NCBI GenBank assembly: GCA_018398765.1
Contig: JAHBMJ010005925.1
Span: 7,501 to 41,339 of the forward strand
Length of the DNA stretch: 33,839 bases
Source of the DNA: Chromera velia
Lineage: Eukaryota > Sar > Chromeraceae
Direction of reading: 5' to 3'
In this document: one piece after another, positions 20,157-33,839 of the stretch
Layout: each line of letters begins with the position of its first letter
Position numbering within the stretch: the stretch's first letter is position 1
Notes under the pieces: model-generated
The model's database searches: none
What the model was told of the DNA's origin: nothing
Seen by the model: the letters and a program-made list of their open reading frames with translations, nothing else
Program-made: the position numbers and the translations under genes

Positions 20157-21739
20157 TCGGTCGGTCGGCAATCCGCCTGCATATATCCCATCTCTCAGTC
20201 TGCTAGCTCAGTCTGTATCCACTTATTTCCCTGTGTGTCTGCTTGGCTGCCCGCCTCCCTGACCCTCGGGCAGGCCTTCGTGCCTCAGCTGTGTGTGCTC
20301 CTTTCGTGCGTATACCGTCCGTGGGGGCTTGTCGTGGCCGTCGGGGACCTCGGTTCTCTCTCTGGTTTTCTCTTGAGTAGCGCGTGACATGTCCATCTCG
20401 ACCTGGCTTCCCCGACAGTCTGGCACGGTTTTTTCTTTTTCCATCGCGACCTCGCCCGAACAAAAATTTGGGCATCACACATTCGGCATCCCCAATGATT
20501 TCCCATCTGTCCGGCTATGTCGTGATGGGTGCATAGATGGAACCCTAGATGGAACCGTCAGACAGCATGCATTCATGCCGTGAGAGAAGTGCGTGTGTAC
20601 CAGTGTCAAGAGGAGTGTCTCAATTGGGTGTGGGTGGTCTGTCAAGCTGTTTTTTCACATACAACGTTTCCTGTTCTAGTTCCTGTTATACCAGAAAAGG
20701 CATGATCATGCATTGATTTACCATCAAAGGTATCATATGATGACAAGATTAAGAATAAACATAAGCTTATATCATCATCATCAATCCGATTCATCATCAT
20801 CATGATAAATACAAAGTTACCAACTTAAAATTTTAATAGTTAAATCCGATAATAGCATAGCATTGATGTTTCGGGTTTTGCCCGCGGTCCACTGCCGGAG
20901 GTCGGCTTACACCGTTTATGATTTGTTTAACCTAGACGGGAAGCATCAGACCATATCAGACCAATCCTCCTGGCCCGCCAGGACTGCCCCGGCCGTCATC
21001 GTTACTGAAATACTGAGTGAAAGGCTCACTACAAAGGACTTTTAATCTACTTTTTCATCATTAAATCGTCTTTTATCAACGTTAAAACTCTGACTTAAAC
21101 TTTTTAGTTTAGCAATCGATACGTTACTAAGCTACATACCGATTTTAATGTAAGAAAGCAGTTTCCTAGGCAGTTTCACATACATTAAACATTACGTTAC
21201 CATACAAAGCTTATTACATTAGCGATTGCAGCAAATGTTACAGGCAAGTTCCTTAAAATTATTCCAGAAATCAATTAGAATGCCAGTGATGCAGACAGTC
21301 AGAATGATTTTTTGGCTAAAGTAGACTAGAGCTAGCCTCAGCTAGGACCAGAGGTCAAGGCGGCTCTATAGAGGCGGCTTTCAATAGTCACGTCACCTAG
21401 CACGTCACGGTGCTAATTCCTGTCAAAGGAGCCGACCACTTCATCGGTTCGTCTTGCCTTGAGATCATGGCTGAATAAAAAGACACACTGCATGTGCCCC
21501 CTAATTCTCTCTTTGTACAAATAGCTAGTCCCTCCTCACCTCCAGTCCGCCATACAAGAAGAAACCATCGATCCCCACTTTCCCCCTTGGAAGCAAGCTC
21601 GCCTGAGTACACCGTCACGCGAGATCGACTCACCGCCCCCTCCGTATCAATACACGCGCGTGCTGCTTGCACGCCCCCCACCAAGGACAGCAAAGGAAGG
21701 AAAACCAATGCGTCCTCAACCATACATCATCTAATCTGA
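20157..21739. other. Region without a recognised gene; holds the Rab1 3' flank
   Basis: 20590-21370 is AT-rich with ATCATC runs at 20770-20805. A plus frame at 20863-21045 (60 codons, MMFRVLPAVHCRRSAYTVYD...) is possible but unsupported. 21400-21739 lies just past the Rab1 stop on the minus strand and is likely its 3' untranslated region; I see no clear AATAAA there. Confidence 0.4.
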
Positions 21740-27178
<5,439 letters not shown>

Positions 27179-28079
27179 GTTCTCCAAGATTTCTCTAGAG
27201 ACTGATCGACTGACTGACTAGTCACGTGCCCTTTGCGTCATCTCTGCTGCCCTGCTTCTTCGGTTGGATTGACAAGTTAGAGGGGTATGAGCAGGGAGAC
27301 AGTTATTGCTCCTCTACAGCTGCACCGATCGATGTCAAAGAGGAAATCTCCTCAGGTCCGTTGGGCGCCCAGAGTAAAGAGGAAAAACTACCCCCGGCTT
27401 GTCAAGTGATTGTGGGTCTCACAGGCGGGTCCCAGATATCCGTGGGAGCATCCACTCAACTCAAAGGTCAAGGTCGGGATTCCTGTTTCTTCCCTTGCTC
27501 ACTGAGGTGAGTGGGAAAGGGTGAGAAAGACGAAGATCCACCCTAAAGATTTGATGTAGTCAACTTGTCAATGGATCGAGAGTCGGGACAGAAGATTTGA
27601 TATCAACCACGTCGACAAGAGCAAAGCGCCGGGCCTGCCTGCCACGTGAATGCGTATAGTTGGTGAGAATTTTCTGATGTCTGAAAATGACGCTCATTGA
27701 GTCATTGTTCCGGTCAACGGCAAGGAGCTGTTCGTCAAAGATCAGGCATCCATCCACTATTATAATTTTGAGCTAGCTCGGCCTCTAGCTGATTGTGGGA
27801 GACGACGTACGGGGTGCTCCCGCACATGGCGAGAGAGAACGAGAAGAGAAAATCCAAAATCCAAAATGAGAAAATCAGGGCCGAGCAGCCTGCGCGGAAC
27901 GTCAAAATGTCGCGCGGGCCCCGGAAAATCTGCATGGGCCCAGCGCGGCACAGTTCACATGCACTAAGTTCGAAGGTTGGAAAAGCCTGACTCACAGCCA
28001 CCTGCAGTGTCAGAAATCTTTTCTGGTTGTTCATCCATGTTGTCTGTGTGGTAAGGAAGGACGCAAGATCCCTCGCTCG
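27179..28079. promoter_or_regulatory. Divergent intergenic region between Rab1 and the oxidase
   Basis: About 0.9 kb separate the two start codons, which face away from each other, so both promoters should lie here. I see no convincing TATA box in a fixed position for either gene. The region contains a plus frame at 27226-27510 and a minus frame at 27560-27757 (VDGCLIFDEQLLAVDRNNDS...), both with protein-like composition but no known family. Either could be an upstream exon, a relic or chance. GC content is even and tandem repeats are absent, unlike the introns. Confidence 0.5.
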
Positions 28080-31000
28080 ATGCGCACCTTCACTACCGTC
28101 CTGGCCCCAGCGGCCTTCTGTTGCTGCGCGGAGGCCTTCATTCTCACGTCTCCTCGCCATTTCTCCCGTTCGGAGCAATCCGTCTCCTCCCTCCAGGCAG
28201 GTCCTTCCAGCGCAAGTGCAGCCGGCACAGAGCGGACAGATGCGTTGGTCATCGGCGCAGGGTTGAGTGGGAGCTCTTTGGCCTTCAACTTGATGAAGAA
28301 TGGGGTGAGTGATGTGACTGTGATTGAGGCCAATGACCGTGTGGGAGGGAACGTCATCTCCATGAAGAAGGACGGCTTCCAGTGGGAAGAAGGACCAAAC
28401 ACCTTCCAGCCCAACAACGAAATCGTGAAACTGGCGGCAGACTTGGGCATGGCAGACGAGCTGCGATTCGCCGGTCTGTCTGTGTTGCCGTCTCCTTTCT
28501 CGACGTTCCTTTGAGGTCCTTCCCACCCGCAAAGTCGCTACTCCTTCTCTTTTGCTCCTCCGCCTCACAGTTTCCTCTTACGAACTTTCCCATGCACTTC
28601 ACTCTCTGAATCGTAGCGAAGCCTCTCTCACCCCCCTCCTCACTGCCACGAGTGCCTCACTGCACCCCCCCCTGACCTCTTCCATCCTTCCGCGAGCGTG
28701 ATGACTCCTCTTGCCCTGCTTCCATTCCCGTCATCTTGCATTCACTCACAAGCGCACCGGATTGGAGCATGCAGAAAGACTCCCAGAGTGGGTCTGGCTT
28801 GGTCTTTACTCCCGCCCGGAGGGGGATGCTTTGATGAAAGGCTTTCATGTTGACACTTAGACATACGCCTACACAATACATTCGTGTGTGTGTGTGCACA
28901 CATACATACCTGTACGTCCTATCTTCTTATGATCACACGCACGCGCGCAGACGGAGGGCTTCCCCGTTGGGTCTTCTGGGACAACGTGATGCATAAACTC
29001 CCCGGAGGTCCCCAGGACATCCCAAACTTTAACCTTCTGTCCATCCCTGGAAAGATCAGAGCGGCACTCGGAGCCATCGGATTCGTCGGACCGATCCCTG
29101 AAAAGTCAGTCTATTTAGCTGTCAGGAAAGGAGACAGGCGGCTCTGGGCGGACGCTGCTTATTGCAGGCAGACTCGAAAGCCGCCTATGTGACGGACGTT
29201 CCTTTCTTTCGATCAGGGATTGCTTCTCCCTCTCTCTTCCTTTCCCTTTTCGGGTCCGACCGAATGTGTGGCAGGGTACCTGCCCTCTTCCTTTTCCGTT
29301 TCAACATTGCCGAGGGACGTGAGTGTGAGATAGAAAGAGGGCTTCAGAAAATGCATTCAATGCGTCTTAGTGCTATGGGTGGACGGCCGAGACGGATCCC
29401 TCTTCCTTCCTTCCTTCCTTCTTTCCTTCCTTTTGTTTGCAAAATGCTGCAGGGAGGAGACGATCAGAGAGTTCGTCTGCCGTCATTTGGGCATTGAGGT
29501 CTTCGAGAAGCTCATCGACCCTTTCGTCTCTGGGGTCTATGCGGGGGATCCTTCCAAGCTCTCCATTGAGTCAGTCAGTCAGCCGATCAGCCACGTAGCC
29601 ACCCTCTCTGGTTGTCTGTCTTTCTTTTTTCTTTTTAGAATCTTGTGCGCCTGCTGTCATACGCCTAGGAGGCAGAACGAAGTCTGAACATCAGCAGCGG
29701 AGTTTCATCACAGGGCGAGCGAGCACTGATGGAAAATAGAAAGCGAAGCATGTGGGGGGGTTGAGTGCGGCTCCTCTAGTTGGTTTTTTAGAGCAGTCTG
29801 GTCTCTACGGCAAAAGCAACCCTCGCTCTTCTTGTTCTTAGCAAGCTTCCTCCATCGTCTTCACAGACACATATTTAATTCACTTATTTCTTCTTTGGTA
29901 TTTCCCCCCCCTGAACGCAGGGCCTGCCTGCCCAAGATCAAAAGGTTGGAATCTCTGGGAGGTCCAGGACTCTTTGACGGCGGCCTGTTGAGAATGCAGG
30001 TAGGTACGTGAGGGGGGGGGGCGGGATGCATGGACGCGTAGACAGAAAGAAAGAATGGGAGGGAGATTAGTTCACTCGATGTTCCTTTTGATTGATGCAT
30101 TGGGTCGTTTTGACTTTACTTTCAGCATACCGATGCATACATACAGATACATTGTGATGGATGCATCGGGTCTTTTTGACTTGCTGGCTGGGGGTTTCTG
30201 ATTCGAGAAGGTGCATCCGAGGAGGTGTTTTCGCAAAATGAAACGAACAAAAGGAAAAATGCATGCCTAACAAGGGAAGGCCTACTTGATCTTTGTTTGT
30301 TTGTTTCTGCTTCTTCCTTCCCCTCCTTCTCTGTCAAGTCCACGAAGCTTTTCCATTTCTGAACCATCAAGCATACAACCGTTCCAACCGCTCGTGAAGA
30401 CCCCCTCCCTCCATTCGGACACGCACGCCTTCCTTCGTTTGGACTTTCTTGCACACTTTGCTTCCGAATTAATGGCCTCCCCTCCCTTTCCCCAGAAGGA
30501 ATGTCCTCCTCCTCCCCTCCCCTCCCCTCCCCTCCCGCCTTCATGATTGATTGATTGATGCAGGAACTGAAAAAGGAGAGGGCACAGTCCGCTGCCGACC
30601 CCAATATGCCCATGGTCCCCAAAGCTGCCCTCGGGTCTTTCAAAAACGTCAGTCAGTCAGGCAGGCACGCAACAACGTGTCTGTCTGTCTGTGTGTCTGT
30701 GAGTCTGCGTAATGAGTGTGTGTTTTGGGAGCATGAGGGTGTGGTGTCTGTCCCGTTCACGTCCTTCCAGAGTACTTGCCCCCCGTCTCTGTCTGCGGAT
30801 TTATTTGTGTGCCTCTACTGCATCTATCTATCTTTAGCTTCCTTCCCTGAGGGAAACTCCCCCCTCCCCTCCACTCCACTCCACTCCATGCAGGGCCTGA
30901 GAGCCCTGTGCGAGGCCATTGCAGAGAAGTTGGGCGACAGGGTGAAGCTTTCCACCCGGCTGGTGAATCTGAAACCCATCACGGACCCCGCTCTGCTTGC

Positions 31001-32748
31001 GGAGGGATACAGACTCAGAGCTTCCCTTTTGAGTCTCAACGGGGGGGGGGAGAGAGAGGTGCTCGCAAAGAGCGTCGCCATCACGACCCCTGCTTACAGA
31101 ACCGCAGAGTCAGTCCGTCAGTCAGTCAGTCAGTCAGTCAGTGAGTGAGGGTGTGTTTGTTGCAACGACAGCAGGGAGGGTCGACTGACGAACGAGGGGG
31201 TAAGAGAGAGAGAGAGAGAAAGGAGAGAGAGCCTGTCTGTTTCTCTCGTCAGATCGCAAATGGGGGGGGGTTTCTTCCTTCCTTCCTCACCCCCTCACCT
31301 GCATGAAAATGGAGATCCTTCCTCTCACGCTTTTTCTTTCTTTAACGTCAGCAGACATGAGCACGAAAGCCTGGCTGCCTGTCAAGAGAAGGAATTTCTC
31401 GTCCGTCGGGCTGTGCGTCTTATCGAGTCAATTGCTTTTGTGTGCCTAGATACATGATTGCATGTGTGTAACCATATGGATGGATGCCTCCTCCCCCATT
31501 CACGATACATGTTTGTATACATTCATTCACGTTGTCTTCTTCCCTCCCTGCAGTCTGGTGGAGTCGATGGTGCCTGCTGCTGCTGCCCTGAGGACAATCG
31601 AGTACCCTCCCGTAGCCTCGGTCATCATGGCCTATCCCTCCTCCTCAGTCGCAGCTTCCCAACAGCCCCTCTCGGGCTTCGGGCATCTGATACCTCGGAA
31701 GAATAAAATCCGCACCTTGGGGACCATCTGGGTGTCCTCGCTGTTCCCCGAGAGGGCGCCTGAGGGATGGACGGTTCTCTCGTCGTACATCGGGGGCGCA
31801 CAGGACGTGAAAATCGCCACACTGAACCCAGAGCAAATCGCGGCAGAAGTCGACAGAGATATGAGGACGACGCTGCTGAAGGTGGACGCACCGAAACCGA
31901 AAATTTTGGGCGTCCGGTTGTGGGAGAGGGCCATCCCTCAGGTAGCCCCCCCCCCCCCNCCCCCTCTCTCTCTCTGCGTGTGTGTGTGTGTGTGTGCATG
32001 GGTGTGTGCGTGCGTGTGTCTTTCTCTCCGCCTCTCTTATTCTTTCTCCCTCTCCCCCTCTATATGTGAGAGAAAGAAAGGCTGTGAGTGTATGGGGATT
32101 CTTGGCAGCGATAGGTCTGGGTGTGCTCGCTCTGCTCATTGGTAGAATTGACGGCAGGCGGACGTATCGAGAGAAACAGAATTGACGGCAGTCAGTCACT
32201 GTTGAGGGTAGAGACATTGGCTCTCTCTCTCTGACTGTGGCGCTCTAGCTCCTTGATTATACTCCCCTGCTGCTTGCTTGCCTGCCTGCCTGCTTGCAGT
32301 ACAAGCTGGGTCACCTGGAGATGCTGCGACGATTAGAAGAGGACGTCTCGAAGGTTGATGGCCTCTTTCTTGGTCAGTCAGTCAGTCATTCAGTCGGTCA
32401 GTCAGTCAGGCCGGAAGTAAAAGAGAGAGACAGAGACAGAGACAGAGACAAAGAAAGAGAGAGAGAGACACAGAGAGGGGGGGGGAGGGAGGGGGGGTGC
32501 AGAGAAGTCAAGTCGAGCGATTTCTTTCTGTGGCACTCGAAGGTGACAGGAAGAAGACGAAGGGGCTGTTTTCTGCCTGCTTTTGTTTGCGTGTATCTCG
32601 TTAGCCCACTCCTGTGTGTGTTTTGTCGACCTCTCGGTCAACGTCGCGATCAAGCGGGGGAGGATCGTGAGGAAAGTTAGGCACTGAGAGAGAGGAAGGG
32701 GGGGATTCATATCGGCAACTCGTGCGTTTCCAGGTGTGGTGCCAAAGC

Positions 32749-32781
<33 letters not shown>

Positions 32782-33253
32782 CGCGCGAAAGAACATGCAC
32801 ATATCTATATATCTATCTATCTATGCATGCAGGTGGCAACTGGAAGACTGGTGCATGCATTTATTTCTGTATGAAAAAGAATTCTGTATGAAAATAAATG
32901 CATCTATCTATTTATGTATCTATCTATCTTATCTATGCATGCAGGTGGCAACTGGAAGACTGGTGCATGCATTTATTTCTGTATGAAAAAGAATTCTGTA
33001 TAAAAATAAATGCATCTATCTATTTATGTATCTATCTATCTTATCCATCCATGCAGGTGGCAACTGGAAGACTGGTGTTGCTATTGGCAATTGTGTTGCA
33101 TGGGGTGGAGAGGCGGCCTCGGAGATTTGCGCCTTTTTGGACTCTCTGTCATCACCATCATCATCAGGGAGTGCGGCCAGGGAGGCGGCAGGGGAGATGG
33201 GAGGAGAAGAGACCAAGAGAAAGGAGGAAGAAGTTGTAGCAGTGGGAGCATGA
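28080..33253 (+). CDS. PPOX: Plastid-type protoporphyrinogen IX oxidase, 9 exons
   Basis: This FAD enzyme oxidises protoporphyrinogen IX to protoporphyrin IX, the last step before haem and chlorophyll branch. Exons: 28080-28473, 28951-29104, 29453-29569, 29921-29999, 30564-30647, 30894-31108, 31554-31941, 32300-32372, 33057-33253; all GT-AG, phase-consistent, 566 residues, TGA stop. The N-terminus (1-20) is a signal-peptide-like stretch ending AEAF, then a Ser-rich stretch, consistent with import into a complex plastid. FAD motif GAGLSG (59-64) with E83 and DRVGGN (86-91). Family signatures: WEEGPNTFQPN, LPRWVFWDN, DPFVSGVYAGDPSKLSIE, EYPPVASVIMAYP, and C-terminal GGNWKTGVAIGNCVAWGGEA. Length and motif order match HemY-type plastid enzymes; after that motif it has about 35 extra Ser/Glu/Lys-rich residues. 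Five of eight donors are GTCAGTC. Confidence 0.95.
30075..30185. mobile_element. Short insert with duplicated flank in oxidase intron 4
   Basis: GATGCATTGGGTCGTTTTGA (about 30093) and GATGCATCGGGTCTTTTTGA (about 30159) bracket about 40 bp rich in ATGCATACATACAGATACAT. The layout matches the other mini-element sites, but the element is degenerate and is not near an acceptor. Confidence 0.45.
32813..33080. mobile_element. Two palindromic mini-elements and a triplicated acceptor at oxidase exon 9
   Basis: Exon 9's acceptor and first 22 coding bases (GCAG/GTGGCAACTGGAAGACTG...) occur three times, with exon starts at 32833, 32945 and 33057, exactly 112 bp apart. Between them lie two copies of a 47 bp element (32856-32902 and 32968-33014) with inverted ends TGCATTTATTT/AAATAAATGCA and an internal direct repeat TTCTGTATGAAAA. 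Only the third copy leads into the full exon. Using either decoy would encode GNWKTG and then stop within the element. Confidence 0.9.
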
Positions 33254-33839
33254 GAGAGAAGGGGGTGGAAGGAAGGAAGGAGAGGCATGCAGTGACTGGC
33301 TGCATGTGCGACTGGGAGGGAGTTAGGAAATGCTTGCTTGCGTGAAGGTATGTATAATGATGAATCAATTTTGCCCCCCGCCCAACTGCCTGCATTCCTG
33401 TAAGGGATCGTTTCTTCAGAAGGTGCCCTTGCGGTTCGAAGACTACGAATGAGCGCGACGGTTTGATCAATTCTTCGCAGGATTTTCGGGGCGAGTTTGG
33501 TTTTCGCATCATTGTGAAATTCTGGGGTGACTGTATGCATGTTTGTGTTTTGTTTAATCGTTTTTTTGGCTTTTTAAATATTGAAGGACTGTATGCATGA
33601 GTGTCTCATTCGATCATGTATGGGAATGAAACTGAATGAAAAAATTGCAAACTGCATTCAGATTGATGATACACGGTCTTCCAGGAACCAAATGAGAAAA
33701 AAATGGATCGACTTATTTCAAAATGATTCGATTTCATTTATTTGCAAGCAATTTTGAGTGATTCAACCTTCTCATTTAAATAAACATTTCGGTATTTTAT
33801 GCTTGGTTTTATCTTGAATAATCTTGAATTGGCAGGAAG
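33254..33839. other. 3' flank of the oxidase gene
   Basis: The first 100 bases are purine-rich, then AT-rich. AATAAA occurs at about 33778, far from the stop; no nearer polyadenylation signal is obvious. Open minus frames here (for example 33016-33540) run antisense to exon 9 and are not supported. Confidence 0.45.

Noticed and set aside
27735-28568. 277-codon minus frame opposite oxidase exon 1
   Set aside because: It overlaps a firmly identified coding exon on the other strand and has no family signature.

Overview
The window is nuclear DNA from an intron-rich eukaryote. Two split host genes with clean GT-AG introns are present, and the rest is mostly repeats and decayed mobile DNA. I infer a photosynthetic protist with a complex (secondary, red-type) plastid. 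The haem/chlorophyll enzyme starts with a signal-peptide-like stretch ending in A-E-A-F and then a Ser-rich stretch, as in ochrophytes and chromerids. A chromerid-like alga would fit, but the species cannot be fixed from sequence alone.

Layout. 1-4.5 kb: AT-rich DNA without a recognisable gene, carrying two ~350 bp direct repeats (1987-2345 and 3698-4044) around a 1.35 kb interior. 4.8-6.25 kb: 48 bp and 57 bp minisatellites running into a 660 bp pyrimidine microsatellite. 6.5-9.9 kb: coding-like fragments, a broken non-LTR retrotransposon reverse-transcriptase tail on the minus strand, and a TG/TATG microsatellite. 10.3-11.6 kb: two perfect hairpins and three arrays of a 30 bp repeat. 11.6-17.6 kb: a minus-strand, eight-exon DDE-type transposase gene. 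It is broken by five in-frame stops and a 13 bp frameshifting duplication, and it carries a 2 kb coding minisatellite of 18-residue units. 18.9-19.95 kb: fourteen copies of a 74/84 bp repeat, followed by one convincing exon of an unknown plus-strand gene.

21.7-33.3 kb is the gene-rich part. A Rab1/Ypt1-family GTPase (minus, 10 exons, 211 residues) and a plastid-type protoporphyrinogen oxidase (plus, 9 exons, 566 residues) are arranged head to head with about 0.9 kb between start codons. I could join both across every intron with the phase preserved. Their jobs are unrelated (ER-Golgi traffic; tetrapyrrole synthesis), so only a shared promoter region links them.

The most unusual signals are in the introns of these two genes. 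First, a family of 47-75 bp palindromic mini-elements (terminal sequence close to GCATTTATTTTCATACAGAA) sits next to 30-60 bp duplications of host sequence. At four exons the duplication contains the splice acceptor, in three cases with the first bases of the exon, leaving decoy acceptors just upstream of the working one. Second, nine of seventeen 5' splice sites read GTCAGTC or GTCTGTC instead of GTRAGT, often expanded into GTCA tandem repeats. Third, all seven introns of the transposase gene share a distinct G-run/A-run motif absent from the host introns I read.
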